Shown here in pieces: positions 1-7,867 of a stretch of DNA of 11,541 nucleotides. The notes under the pieces were generated by a model that was not told the origin of the DNA, did not search any database, and saw only the letters and a list, made by a program, of their open reading frames with translations. The stretch's first letter is position 1. Each line of letters opens with the position of its first letter. A program made the translations under genes and the position numbers. Where the stretch lies: contig JBFLYE010000023.1 of NCBI GenBank assembly GCA_040756715.1, positions 1-11,541 of the forward strand. Reading direction: 5' to 3'. The DNA comes from a bacterium (GTDB lineage Bacteria; UBA9089; UBA9088).

Positions 1-857
1 TTCTTTTCTTTAAACAAACCACCCAGCCTTGCCTCACCAAAACAGATGAGGGGTTTTTCTAATAACAATGCTTCTAATCCTACATAGCCTGAACCAATTA
101 TAATCTCTGAGGAAGCAATGATCTCAGTTATAGAATCCTGCCAGCCAATAAAGGTAATCACCTCTCCCATGACTTTGTTTATTCTCTCTAATGCCTCCTT
201 AACCTCCTTACTTCTCTTTCCATCTCCCACAATCAAAAGCCTTGTTTTAGGAATACTAGATAAAACCTTGGGCATTGATTCAATGGCAAGCAAAGCACAA
301 TCTGCCTTAGGCCCATTCATCCTTGAGATATAGGCAATTTCTAAAGGGGTTTTGTCTCTTGCTTCTTGTTCCTGAGTTTTTACTTCTATAGGATGGGGAA
401 TAACCCTTATTCTTTTCTCATTTATGCCAAACTCATTGATAAGATGATCCTTTATTATCTTACTTGGAGCAATAACAATCCTTCCAAAGCAAGGAAAAAT
501 CTTACTGGAAAAATGCACCGGAAGCATCCCATGAACCGTAGTAACATAAGGAATACGGCAAAATTTACAGGCAAAGTAGGCAAGAAAGGAGCCTGCCCTT
601 GAATGGGTATGACAAATCTCTATTCCTTCTTTTTTAATAAGAAAGATTAGGCGAATGATATTTTTTATCCTGCCAAAAAGGCTTTTGTTGTTTCTATGAA
701 TAGGTAAAGGATAGAATTTACCCTCTATATTCCTATGCATTTTATCTGAGGTATAAAATAAGAGATTACCTTGCTTGGTAAAGAAATTACCCAAAAGCAC
801 AGCATAGGTTTCTGCGCCGGTAAGAAATTCTTGAGAAAGGATATGTAAGATATTCAT
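1..857 (-). CDS. GT4-family glycosyltransferase, partial (C-terminus off the window)
   Basis: Translating the minus strand from the ATG at 857-855 gives 285 residues with no stop before the window edge. The protein begins MNILHILSQEFLTGAETYAV, matching the N-terminal nucleotide-sugar transferase fold in which a GGAE-like motif (here TGAE, about 13-16) follows the first strand. Other family marks are HTHSRAG (83-89), VIPHP (152-156), the second Rossmann domain starting near AYISRM (175-180), LLIVGDGK (207-214), and GYVGLEALLLEKPLI (257-271), which corresponds to the donor-binding EX7E region. Such enzymes transfer a sugar from an NDP- or UDP-sugar to a lipid or glycan acceptor, usually at the inner face of the membrane; the acceptor cannot be read here. 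An in-frame TAG just upstream makes 857 the first ATG. No Shine-Dalgarno lies close to it; an AGGGAGGAG sits about 32-40 nt upstream. It is not MurG (GT28), although it lies where murG often follows ftsW. Confidence 0.85.
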   Translation of the reverse strand, partial: MNILHILSQEFLTGAETYAVLLGNFFTKQGNLLFYTSDKMHRNIEGKFYPLPIHRNNKSLFGRIKNIIRLIFLIKKEGIEICHTHSRAGSFLAYFACKFCRIPYVTTVHGMLPVHFSSKIFPCFGRIVIAPSKIIKDHLINEFGINEKRIRVIPHPIEVKTQEQEARDKTPLEIAYISRMNGPKADCALLAIESMPKVLSSIPKTRLLIVGDGKRSKEVKEALERINKVMGEVITFIGWQDSITEIIASSEIIIGSGYVGLEALLLEKPLICFGEARLGGLFKEK

Positions 858-872
858 CCAAAAAAACTAACT

Positions 873-1058
873 TCGTATGTGTTTAGCTCCTCCCTTGTAT
901 ATTTAAGCTTCCTTTGATAAAAAGCCATAATCAGCCAACTATTAGATAATCTTAAGGAAAATTTTATAAAACTTAACCTTTTTCAATTCAAAATTCAAAA
1001 TTTAGAATTCAAAATTTCTTAAAAGGTGGATGAATTTTTAAACAGATAAACACACACT
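873..1058. mobile_element. MITE-like AT-rich element with imperfect terminal inverted repeats
   Basis: The segment between the glycosyltransferase start and the ftsW end opens with TCGTATGTGTTTAGCT (873-888) and closes with a sequence whose reverse complement is TAGTGTGTGTTTATCT (1043-1058); the two ends match at 13 of 16 positions. Inside are TAGATAATCTTAAGGAAAA (943 onward) and an AATTCAAAATT-rich core. No open reading frame of note is present. Parts recur at 8007-8080 and, inverted, at 10949-11147. The combination of terminal inverted repeats, small size, no coding capacity and several copies suggests a miniature inverted-repeat element. Target-site duplications are not convincingly visible, so the ends are provisional. 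Confidence 0.4.
958..1023 (+). repeat. 66-bp dispersed repeat, copy 1 (inverted partner at 10949-11014)
   Basis: These 66 bases are the exact reverse complement of 10949-11014. The core contains AATTCAAAATTCAAAATTTA followed by GAATTCAAAATTTCTTAAA. The distal 35 bases of this copy (990-1024) also occur in direct orientation at 8007-8041. The similarity to the right-hand locus extends beyond the 66 bases in both directions: TAGATAATCTTAAGGAAAA on one side and the protease-derived sequence at 1061-1118 on the other. Confidence 0.9.
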
Positions 1059-1060
1059 AT

Positions 1061-1118
1061 CTATTTTTGCACTAAAGTAATGGAAGATACTATAACCTAA
1101 AGACATTCTCTCCTTGGT
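1061..1118 (+). pseudogene. Decayed duplicate of the retropepsin-like gene fragment
   Basis: Bases 1061-1095 match the reverse complement of 10913-10946, part of the aspartic-protease remnant on the right side of the window, with a single extra A (CACTAAAG here against CACTAAG there) that breaks the reading frame. After a gap of about 30 bases in the alignment, CTCTCCTTGGT (1108-1118) matches the segment encoding PLLG in that gene (10870-10880 on the opposite strand). This is a short noncoding relic attached to the repeat copy 1, in the same relative order as at the other locus. Confidence 0.6.
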
Positions 1119-1142
1119 TATTCTTTATGCTGAACACATACA

Positions 1143-2294
1143 TTAAACATTATGCTGACTAGACCTTGCTACATTTATTATCAATCCAACAGAGATAAGA
1201 TTGGAAAGCAAAGAGGAGCCACCATAGCTTATAAATGGAAGGGGAAGCCCTGTGGTTGGAATGGTATCTGAGACAATTGCAATGTTTACAATTGCTTGAA
1301 GAATAATAGAAAAAGTAAGAGAAAAGGCAAGAAAAAAGCCTGATTGAGATTGGGCTTGACAAGCAATGGAAAAACCAAAATAGGCAAAAAGGCCAAATAG
1401 AACAAATACTATAAGGCTTCCCAAAATAAAACCAAGCTCTTCTCCAATAATAGAAAAGATAAAATCTGTATATGGAAGGGGAACCCAGGAAAGTTTCTGC
1501 TTACTCTTTCCCAATCCAACACCAAATAACCCTCCAGAACCCAAAGCAATTATTGATTGCTCAACCTGCCACCTATCCGCTTCTTTATCACTGGTATTTT
1601 CAACAAATCCTTTAAGCACCCATTTCACATTGCAAGCAATGGGACATTTGCTTAAAAATGCCCTGATTCTATTCCTTGCATACTCTTTGCTTCCAATTAT
1701 TGGTGCCATAATAATAGAAAAGATAAGGAGAAGGAGAAGGAGATGCCTTATCTTTATTCCTGCAATAAAGAATACAGAAAGGGTAAGAAGGCAAAAAAAT
1801 ACAGCCATTCCATAGTGAGGTTGAACAGCAAGGATAGAAAGGATAACCCCTAAAATAAGGCAGGGAGGAACAAGACCTTTTATAAAACTTTCATTAGAAT
1901 CCTCTTTTTTTGAAAAGAATGATGATAGATAAAGAATAAAAAATACCTTTACAAGTTCAGATGGCTGACCCCCCATTATCCATCTCCTTGCGGTCTTATC
2001 AGTATGAAAAAGCAAGGTAGAAGCAAGAAGCAACAAAAGCAAAAAAAGAAGCAAAAATGAATATTTATTCCACCATTCTAAATCCTTTTTTAAGATAATG
2101 ATAATAAAGATGGATAAAAAGCCTATAGAAACCCAAGCCAATTGCTTTACTAGGGAATAATACATCCCTTTTTTAGAAAGGGTATGGGTAACTATGCCCG
2201 ATGAACTAAAGATCATAAGAAGACCAAAAGCAACAAGGGCAATGGTTATAACAAGAAAGATATTAGCATTTCTTTGTAAAGATTCCTCTTCCAT
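1143..2294 (-). CDS. ftsW: SEDS-family peptidoglycan glycosyltransferase FtsW
   Basis: A 383-residue polytopic membrane protein of the SEDS family, which polymerises lipid II into glycan strands at the division septum together with a class B penicillin-binding protein. Hydrophobic segments run throughout (about 12-32, 50-68, 79-95, 115-126, 141-178, 184-200, 279-310, 318-341, 350-375). Signature features are RRWIMGG (103-109), QPHYG (158-162), LPYTDFIFSIIGEELG (273-288), containing the conserved TDF aspartate (D277) essential in SEDS enzymes, and the C-terminal IPTTGLPLPFISYGGSS (345-361). Position in a dcw cluster favours FtsW over its paralogue RodA. The extracellular loop between RIRAFL (209-214) and the QSIIALGSGG segment (246-255) is longer than usual and holds two cysteines (C217, C221). 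The ATG lies 15 nt after the murD stop with only a weak ribosome binding site, so translation may depend on coupling. murG and murC do not follow. Confidence 0.95.
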   Translation of the reverse strand: MEEESLQRNANIFLVITIALVAFGLLMIFSSSGIVTHTLSKKGMYYSLVKQLAWVSIGFLSIFIIIILKKDLEWWNKYSFLLLFLLLLLLASTLLFHTDKTARRWIMGGQPSELVKVFFILYLSSFFSKKEDSNESFIKGLVPPCLILGVILSILAVQPHYGMAVFFCLLTLSVFFIAGIKIRHLLLLLLIFSIIMAPIIGSKEYARNRIRAFLSKCPIACNVKWVLKGFVENTSDKEADRWQVEQSIIALGSGGLFGVGLGKSKQKLSWVPLPYTDFIFSIIGEELGFILGSLIVFVLFGLFAYFGFSIACQAQSQSGFFLAFSLTFSIILQAIVNIAIVSDTIPTTGLPLPFISYGGSSLLSNLISVGLIINVARSSQHNV

Positions 2295-2309
2295 TTTAGT
2301 ATTTAAGAT

Positions 2310-3674
2310 TTAAACACATACATTATTTAGTCTTTCCTTTAAAGCAAGCACATTCTTTGTAAAAGCCTCTCCCCTCTCCTTATAGCTTGAGAATTGGTCA
2401 AAGCTTGAACAAGCTGGAGAAAGGAGAACGCAATCATCAAAGCCTGCTAAAGCATAGGAGAGGTCTACAGCGTCTTTAAGGCTTTCCACCTTATAAATCT
2501 CTACAGCCTCCCTTACCATAGAGCCGATAAGGTCAGCAGATTCTCCAAATAATATAAGCTTTTTTACCCTTTCCTTAAGGTAAGGGATAAGCCTTGTATA
2601 ATCCTCTCCCTTATCCCTTCCACCTGCAAGTAAAATAATGGGCTTATCAAACGATGATAAAGCAGCAATAACAGATGCGATGTTTGTAGCCTTTGAATCA
2701 TTTATAAACCTTACACCCGATATATTTGCTACCTCCTGTATCCGATGGGGAAGACCTTTAAAATTCCTTATAGTATTTCTTATTGATGAAACCTCTACCC
2801 TTAAAATAATGGCAACCAGGATAGAGGCAAGGATATTTTCAATGTTATGAATGCCGATAAGCTTAATATCAGACAAAGGAAATATCCTTTCCTCCTTACC
2901 AGCAAACCTCGCCACAATCCAATTATTCCTTATAAAAAGGCCTTCTTGCAGGATCTGTCGGGTAGAAAATAAATATGGTTTTGCCCTGCTTCTCCTTGAA
3001 AGGTTAAGCACAACAGGATCGTCTGCATTTATTAGCATAATATCATCCTTTGTTTGATTTTCAAATATCCTTGCCTTTACCTTCATATAATCCTCTATAT
3101 TTAAATATCTATCAAGGTGATCGGGTGCAAAGTTTAAAAATACAGAGATATTTGGCTTAAATTCAATTATTGTTTCAAGCTGAAAGCTTGATACCTCAAG
3201 GATAACAATGTTTTCTTTGGAAATATTACAAGATGTAAAGGGAATTTCAATATTTCCACAAACAGCGGGATTTAGCTTTGCATCTTCAAGGAGTTTTCCA
3301 ATCAGGGTTGTGGTTGTTGTCTTTCCATTTGTTCCTGTTATTGCAATTATTGGCTGGCCTAAAAGCATTTGAAAACCAAGTTCTATTTCTCCTATTATGG
3401 GAATCCCATCAGCCTTCGCCTTTTTTATATATGAAATATCTGATGGTATCCCAGGGCTTACCACGATAAGATCTGAAGGAGGAAGCCTTAAAATCTTTCC
3501 ACATTGGACAACAACACCCTTTGGTAATTTTTTAATTACCTCCTTAAGCTCTTCTTCCCTTTTCTCATCAAAGGCAATAATATGAGCACCAAGCCTTGTA
3601 AGGAGATGGCAAGAAGCAATCCCAGATTTACCTAACCCCAAAACAATTACATTCTTATCCTTAAGATTCAACAT
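2310..3674 (-). CDS. murD: UDP-N-acetylmuramoylalanine-D-glutamate ligase MurD
   Basis: Cytoplasmic Mur ligase that adds D-glutamate to UDP-MurNAc-L-Ala using ATP. I place the start at the ATG at 3674-3672 (454 aa), which overlaps the mraY stop as TAATG, rather than at an ATG 57 nt upstream inside mraY: the family begins with a sequence like MLNLKDKNVIVLGLGKSG, and the extra 19 residues are not family-like. Numbering from this start, the UDP-binding Rossmann domain is at 8-18, the ATP P-loop GTNGKTTT at 114-121, EVSSFQLE at 160-167, the lysine expected to be carbamylated at about K199, HRIQ at 310-313, NDSKATN at 325-331, LLAGGRDKG at 348-356 and SPACSSFDQFSSYKERG at 419-435. Length is normal for the family (E. 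coli 438). The gene is intact and co-directional with mraY and ftsW. Confidence 0.96.
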   Translation of the reverse strand: MLNLKDKNVIVLGLGKSGIASCHLLTRLGAHIIAFDEKREEELKEVIKKLPKGVVVQCGKILRLPPSDLIVVSPGIPSDISYIKKAKADGIPIIGEIELGFQMLLGQPIIAITGTNGKTTTTTLIGKLLEDAKLNPAVCGNIEIPFTSCNISKENIVILEVSSFQLETIIEFKPNISVFLNFAPDHLDRYLNIEDYMKVKARIFENQTKDDIMLINADDPVVLNLSRRSRAKPYLFSTRQILQEGLFIRNNWIVARFAGKEERIFPLSDIKLIGIHNIENILASILVAIILRVEVSSIRNTIRNFKGLPHRIQEVANISGVRFINDSKATNIASVIAALSSFDKPIILLAGGRDKGEDYTRLIPYLKERVKKLILFGESADLIGSMVREAVEIYKVESLKDAVDLSYALAGFDDCVLLSPACSSFDQFSSYKERGEAFTKNVLALKERLNNVCV

Positions 3675-4750
3675 TATCGTATCTTGAGTGTAACAAACGA
3701 AAGGAGGACGAAGATTATCGCAATTATCCAAAACCTTATAACAATCTTTGACTCATACCATCCCTTCTTTTCAAAATGGTGATGAAGGGGAGCCATAAGA
3801 AATATCTTTTTCCCTGTTATTCTAAATGAGATGATCTGGATGAGTGTAGAACCTGCCTCAAGCACAAAAAGACCTTCTAAGATTATTAAAGGAATCTCTT
3901 GCTTTATAACAAGGGCTATTGTCCCCATTACCCCTCCTAATGTAAGCGAACCTGTATCTCCCATAAAAATTGTAGCTGGATGGCTATTGAACCAGAGAAA
4001 ACCCAAAGAAGCACCAAGCAAAGATGCCAGATAGACAACAAGCTCACCTGCTTGTGGCACATAGCTTATCTTAAGGTAGGCGGCAAGCTTTATATGTCCA
4101 GCAAGATAGCCCATTACAATAAGGCCAAGGCAAACAAAGATACAGCTTCCAATGGCAAGGCCATCCAGACCATCTGTAAGATTAACCGCATTTGATGAGG
4201 AGACAATGACAAGAATACAAAAGAGGATATAGAATATGCCAAGGTTAATAAAAAAGCCCTTTGTGAACGGAAAGGCAATGTTTGTGGAAGAAGGGCTTAA
4301 TGGGTAAAGAAATAAGTATATGCTGATAAGAATAGCTATGCCTATCTCTCCAGATAGCTTTTCCCTTATCTTTAATGGTCTTTTTCTTGTTTTAAGAGAG
4401 TCATCAAGAAAACCAAGAAGTCCAAAACCTATTGTTACAAGGAGAATAAGGATTATTAAGCGATTATCAAGCCTTGAGAAAAGGAGGGTTGATGTAATAA
4501 TGGCAAATAAAATAATTATTCCACCCATTGTTGGGATTGTGCTTTTATGGATATGGTTTTCAAGATATTCTTCCTTCACCCTTTCGCAAATTCCCCTTTT
4601 CTTAAGATAATTTATAAAAATTGGTGTAAAAATAAGGACAAAAAAAAGTGAACATAAAGAGGCACAGAATGCCCTTGTGGTAATATACTTAAAAACCCTA
4701 AAAAATGAAATATCAGGGTATAAAACCTCGTAAAATAACCAGTAAAACAT
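3674..4750 (-). CDS. mraY: Phospho-N-acetylmuramoyl-pentapeptide-transferase MraY
   Basis: Integral membrane enzyme that moves phospho-MurNAc-pentapeptide from UDP onto undecaprenyl phosphate to make lipid I, the first membrane step of peptidoglycan synthesis. At 358 residues it equals the usual length (E. coli 360). Diagnostic motifs are PTMGGI (73-78), GFLDDSLK (113-120, the Mg-binding aspartate pair D116-D117), NAVNLTDGLDGLA (187-199), IFMGDTGSL (261-269, D265) and PLHHHFEKKGWYE (321-333). About ten hydrophobic segments are visible. The start ATG is 6 nt after the murE stop, and the stop overlaps the murD start by one base, typical of coupled translation in an operon. murF, which usually sits between murE and mraY, is missing. 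Confidence 0.97.
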   Translation of the reverse strand: MFYWLFYEVLYPDISFFRVFKYITTRAFCASLCSLFFVLIFTPIFINYLKKRGICERVKEEYLENHIHKSTIPTMGGIIILFAIITSTLLFSRLDNRLIILILLVTIGFGLLGFLDDSLKTRKRPLKIREKLSGEIGIAILISIYLFLYPLSPSSTNIAFPFTKGFFINLGIFYILFCILVIVSSSNAVNLTDGLDGLAIGSCIFVCLGLIVMGYLAGHIKLAAYLKISYVPQAGELVVYLASLLGASLGFLWFNSHPATIFMGDTGSLTLGGVMGTIALVIKQEIPLIILEGLFVLEAGSTLIQIISFRITGKKIFLMAPLHHHFEKKGWYESKIVIRFWIIAIIFVLLSFVTLKIR

Positions 4751-4756
4751 AAGAAA

Positions 4757-6193
4757 CTAAAAACTTTGCATTTCTTTTAATATTCCCAAGGCAACCTTTT
4801 TGTCGGAAAATGGTATTCTTTTATTCCCAATTATTTGGTAATCCTCGTGTCCTTTTCCTGCAATTAAAACAAGGTCATCTTTATCTGCCAATTCTATTGC
4901 CTTTTTTATTGCTTCCTCTCTATTTAAAATCCGCAAATATGCTTTTTTTATCCCTTGTTCTATTTCCTCCATAATCATTTCTGGGTCTTCATCCCTTGGG
5001 TTATCAGATGTAACAATGGGAATATCACTTAAATCAGAGGCAATTTTTCCCATTATTGGTCTTTTCTCTTTCTCCCTATTTCCTCCACATCCAAAGACAA
5101 GGATTATTCTTTTTGGCTTAAGGCTTAATCCTGCTTTCAAGACACAAGATAGCCCATCGGGCGTATGGGCATAATCAACAACCACAAAGGGTTTTTTCCA
5201 GATAACCTCAAATCTTCCCGCTGGTGGCTTAAAATTAGAAAGGGTTTCTTTTATAACATCAAAGGAAATTCCATTTGTAAGAGCACAAGATATGGCGGCA
5301 AGGCAATTATAGATATTGTATGTTCCATAAAGCCTTGTATTTATCCTCTCTCCTTTAATTGAAAAGGAAATTCCATCTGCATTTTCTTTTATATCACTTG
5401 CTTTAATATCAGCATTATTTTCAATCCCGTATGTTATTATCCTTGCTTTTATTCCACTTATAATTTTTTTATAGAAGAAAGAATCAATATTAACAAAAGC
5501 GCTGCTTTTCTTACTTAAAGATAAAAAAAGGCTTTTTTTTGCAAGGAGATAATTCTCAAAAGTCTTATGAAAATCAAGGTGGTCTTGGGTAAGGTTTGTA
5601 AAGATTGCCTGTTTAAATTTTATTCCAGAGACCCTCTCTAAAGAAAGTCCGTGTGATGACACCTCCATTACAACAAATTTTGCTCCCTCATTTTTTGCTT
5701 TTAAAAGGAGCTTAAACATCTCCAAGGGAGGGGGTGTTGTAAGGAGGGTAGGAATATCACAATCCCCTATCCTATGTCCTATGGTTGAGAATCTTGCTAT
5801 AGAAAAGGAAGCCTTTTTAAAAATTTCCTCAATTAAAAACACAGTGGTTGTCTTTCCATTTGTTCCTGTGATTCCAATAATCTCTAGGGATTGCCCTGGA
5901 TTTCCAAAAAAGGCTGATGCCAATTGTGATAATGCCCTCCGAGATGAAGGAACAAGAATAAAGGTAAAATCTTCTCCAATATATTTTTTATCCTCAACTA
6001 CAATACAGGATGCACCCTTTTTAATTGCCTCTTGAATAAACGAATGGCCATCGAATTTTTCTCCCTTAATTGCAACAAAAAGGGAGTTTTCCTTTATATC
6101 CCTTGAATCATCTGTGATGCTTTTTATTTTAAAATCCTTAAAATAAAAGACCTCTTTCTCTGAAAGGGAACAAAGAAGAAATGAAAGCTTCAT
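4757..6193 (-). CDS. murE: UDP-MurNAc-tripeptide ligase MurE, probably meso-diaminopimelate-adding
   Basis: Cytoplasmic Mur ligase of 478 residues that adds the third amino acid to UDP-MurNAc-L-Ala-D-Glu. The N-terminal UDP-binding domain includes DDSRDIKENSLFVAIKG (28-44). The ATPase domain has GITGTNGKTTT (107-117), TTPPP (152-156), VMEVSSHGL (175-183), TNLTQDHLDFH (199-209) and a probable carbamylated lysine at K219 or K220. The C-terminal domain has VVDYAHTPDGL (338-348), VFGCGGNREKEKRP (366-379) and GKGHE (446-450). The motif SDNPRDEDP (396-404) contains DNPR, the signature of enzymes specific for meso-diaminopimelate rather than lysine, so the cell wall is predicted to be DAP-type. The start ATG overlaps the stop of the upstream ftsL-like gene by four bases (ATGA). 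The expected neighbour ftsI upstream is absent. Confidence 0.96.
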   Translation of the reverse strand: MKLSFLLCSLSEKEVFYFKDFKIKSITDDSRDIKENSLFVAIKGEKFDGHSFIQEAIKKGASCIVVEDKKYIGEDFTFILVPSSRRALSQLASAFFGNPGQSLEIIGITGTNGKTTTVFLIEEIFKKASFSIARFSTIGHRIGDCDIPTLLTTPPPLEMFKLLLKAKNEGAKFVVMEVSSHGLSLERVSGIKFKQAIFTNLTQDHLDFHKTFENYLLAKKSLFLSLSKKSSAFVNIDSFFYKKIISGIKARIITYGIENNADIKASDIKENADGISFSIKGERINTRLYGTYNIYNCLAAISCALTNGISFDVIKETLSNFKPPAGRFEVIWKKPFVVVDYAHTPDGLSCVLKAGLSLKPKRIILVFGCGGNREKEKRPIMGKIASDLSDIPIVTSDNPRDEDPEMIMEEIEQGIKKAYLRILNREEAIKKAIELADKDDLVLIAGKGHEDYQIIGNKRIPFSDKKVALGILKEMQSF

Positions 6194-6564
6194 TTCTCTT
6201 TCGCTTCTATGCCCCTTTCAAATATCTTTGCAAGAAAAGAAAAAGCTTCCATCCTTTCTTCCTCTTCTTCCTTTACAATTACATCGGGAAGAAATGTAAT
6301 TTGTTCTGGTTTTGCACTAACAAGGCCATAAGACCTTGCTAATTCCTCAATTCTTTTTGGAGAAGCAAGCCTTGTAATCTCAATTGTAAGATTGGCATTT
6401 TTTGTTTTTTCTTTTTTTAACTCATCTTCTTGTCTTGTAATTTCATAGCTTAAATTTGTAATTTTGTTGTTCTCTAAGACAATAAGGAAGAGAAACAAAA
6501 AGACAAAAATAGAGAGGAAAATAGCCTCCTTTCTATTTCTTATCCACCTAATCCTTCTTTTCAT
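6190..6564 (-). CDS. ftsL: FtsL-like cell division protein (single-pass, coiled coil)
   Basis: A 124-residue bitopic membrane protein. A basic cytoplasmic start (MKRRIRWIRNRK) precedes one transmembrane helix (about 13-30), then a charged coiled-coil segment (about 34-66) and the sequence LASPKRIEELARSYGLV (66-82), followed by KPEQI (85-89). That last arrangement is the usual end of FtsL and DivIC family proteins. FtsL forms a complex with FtsQ/DivIB and FtsB/DivIC and recruits and activates FtsW-FtsI at the septum. Its place between rsmH and murE is the classical place for ftsL. The C-terminal 35 residues, including an EEEEER stretch (99-104), are a little longer than usual. Primary sequence of FtsL is poorly conserved, so the assignment rests on topology, the LASP..RIEELA motif and context. 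It starts 6 nt after the rsmH stop. Confidence 0.82.
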   Translation of the reverse strand: MKRRIRWIRNRKEAIFLSIFVFLFLFLIVLENNKITNLSYEITRQEDELKKEKTKNANLTIEITRLASPKRIEELARSYGLVSAKPEQITFLPDVIVKEEEEERMEAFSFLAKIFERGIEAKEK

Positions 6565-6570
6565 ATTTTT

Positions 6571-7467
6571 TTAACCTCCACCCTTTGCAATTTTCTCGCC
6601 TCCCCTTAGTTTTGCTGACCTTGCTTGGCGATTTCTTTTTATCTCTAAAAGAGTTGGCCTTATTGGTTTTTTTGTTAAAATATTAAATGTGCCCTCTTCT
6701 TTCCATTCTCTAAATCTCTCTTTTACAATTCTATCCTCAAGGGAATGAAAAGAGATAACCGCAATTCTTCCACCCTCAGAAAGTAAGGGTAATATTTGAT
6801 TCAAGGATTCCCTTAAGGCATTAAGCTCATCATTTACAGCAATCCTTAAGGCTTGAAATGTCCTTGTAGAAGGATGTATTTTCCCCCTTCTTCCATGGTA
6901 TACCTTCATTATGAGAGAGCTTAATTCAACTCCTGTTTTAATAGGTCTATTTGAAACTATTAGCTTTGCTATTTTTTTTGCCCTTGATTCCTCTCCATAT
7001 TCCTTAATTATTCTATAAAGCTCTTTCTCTTTGCTTCTATTCACAATTATCTCTGCATTTATAGGATTTGTTTTATCCATTCTCATATCAAGAGGATAAT
7101 CGCTCATAAAAGAAAACCCCCTTTCTGGATTGTCTATTTGATAAGATGAAATACCAAGGTCATATAAAAAACCAGAAACGCTATCTATCCCTATAGAGCT
7201 TAAGATTTCTTTTATATTTCTAAAATTCCCCTTTTTAAAAATAACCCTCTCTTTCCAAAAAGAAAGACTTTCCGTAGCCATTTCTAATGCCTCAATATCC
7301 TGGTCAATCCCAATCACACAGCCCCCTTTTTCAAGGATTGCTTTTGAATGCCCTCCTAGCCCAATTGTGCAATCCACATACCATCTATCTTCAGCTACAT
7401 CAAGGATGTTTAATACCTCATCCTTCATTACTGGAAGATGAATCAAGCACCTCTGAAATTTCTTCAA
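6571..7467 (-). CDS. rsmH: 16S rRNA (cytosine(1402)-N(4))-methyltransferase RsmH
   Basis: S-adenosylmethionine-dependent enzyme that methylates the N4 position of C1402 in the 16S rRNA P site; 298 residues (E. coli 313). Motifs seen: IHLPVMKDEVL (9-19), the SAM-binding DCTIGLGGHS (32-41), GIDQD (53-57), NFRNI (81-85), FLYDLGISSYQID (100-112), PERGFSF (114-120), PLDMRMD (125-131), HPSTRTFQALRIAVNDEL (198-215), SFHSLEDRIVK (239-249) and ARSAKLR (282-288). The first possible start is a TTG at 7467-7465, directly downstream of an in-frame TAA, and it gives a 50-nt overlap with mraZ. A second TTG (codon 8) or the ATG at 7428 (codon 14) are alternatives, but the ATG would remove the conserved H.PV at the N-terminus. 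No strong ribosome binding site distinguishes them, so coupling to mraZ translation is likely. Confidence 0.95.
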   Translation of the reverse strand: MKKFQRCLIHLPVMKDEVLNILDVAEDRWYVDCTIGLGGHSKAILEKGGCVIGIDQDIEALEMATESLSFWKERVIFKKGNFRNIKEILSSIGIDSVSGFLYDLGISSYQIDNPERGFSFMSDYPLDMRMDKTNPINAEIIVNRSKEKELYRIIKEYGEESRAKKIAKLIVSNRPIKTGVELSSLIMKVYHGRRGKIHPSTRTFQALRIAVNDELNALRESLNQILPLLSEGGRIAVISFHSLEDRIVKERFREWKEEGTFNILTKKPIRPTLLEIKRNRQARSAKLRGGEKIAKGGG

Positions 7468-7861
7468 AGCTTATCTTGCTATCATATTCAAGCCACCTTT
7501 TTTTATCCCAAATCTCTATTCTATCTGGAAGCCCTAAGATAACAACATCCCTTGAAAATCCCGCATATTCCCTTAACAATGGAGGAATAAGAAGCCTTCC
7601 CTGCTTATCAATCCCTGCCTCCTCTGCTCCAAACATAAGTTTTCTGATCAGACCCCTTGCCTTTGCCTTAGGAAGTCTGTTTAATTTATCAACAAAATTT
7701 TTCCAGTCCTCTGGAAGATGGAGATAAAGTGAGCCCTCAAATCCCCGAGAGATAACCACAGACCTTATTCCAAGCTCAAACAGCTTTCTTCTAAACCTTG
7801 CAGGTAAAATCACCCTTCCGTTCTCAATTACATTTTCTGAGGTTAGTGGTAAAGGAACCAT
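7418..7861 (-). CDS. mraZ: Transcriptional regulator MraZ
   Basis: A 147-residue protein with two SpoVT/AbrB-like half-domains, each with the family DxxGR-type signature: ENGRVILPARFR (13-24) and DKQGRLLIPPLLR (85-97). MraZ forms a ring-shaped oligomer that binds a series of short direct repeats upstream of its own gene and controls the dcw operon. It is the first gene of this operon, and matching direct repeats lie immediately upstream (7868-7913), so autoregulation is strongly suggested. The ATG at 7861 is preceded by GGAG with a 6-nt spacer, the clearest ribosome binding site in the operon. The 3' end overlaps the start of rsmH. The low-complexity tail SSSSNEG is probably unstructured. Confidence 0.95.
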   Translation of the reverse strand: MVPLPLTSENVIENGRVILPARFRRKLFELGIRSVVISRGFEGSLYLHLPEDWKNFVDKLNRLPKAKARGLIRKLMFGAEEAGIDKQGRLLIPPLLREYAGFSRDVVILGLPDRIEIWDKKRWLEYDSKISFEEISEVLDSSSSNEG

Positions 7862-7867
7862 CTATTT

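Noticed and set aside
118-602. Two short plus-strand frames
   Set aside because: They are antisense to the glycosyltransferase on the minus strand, which has clear family motifs, and encode nothing recognisable.
1125-1158. 9-bp direct repeat TTATGCTGA at 1125-1133 and 1150-1158 as a target-site duplication
   Set aside because: It spans the ftsW 3' end and is not located at the ends of any defined element, so it may be chance.
3675-3731. Upstream ATG of murD giving 19 extra residues
   Set aside because: The extension lies inside mraY and lacks family similarity; the TAATG overlap start matches the normal MurD N-terminus.
7287-7727. A 146-codon plus-strand frame
   Set aside because: It overlaps mraZ and rsmH on the opposite strand; its sequence is serine/leucine-rich antisense text with no family features.
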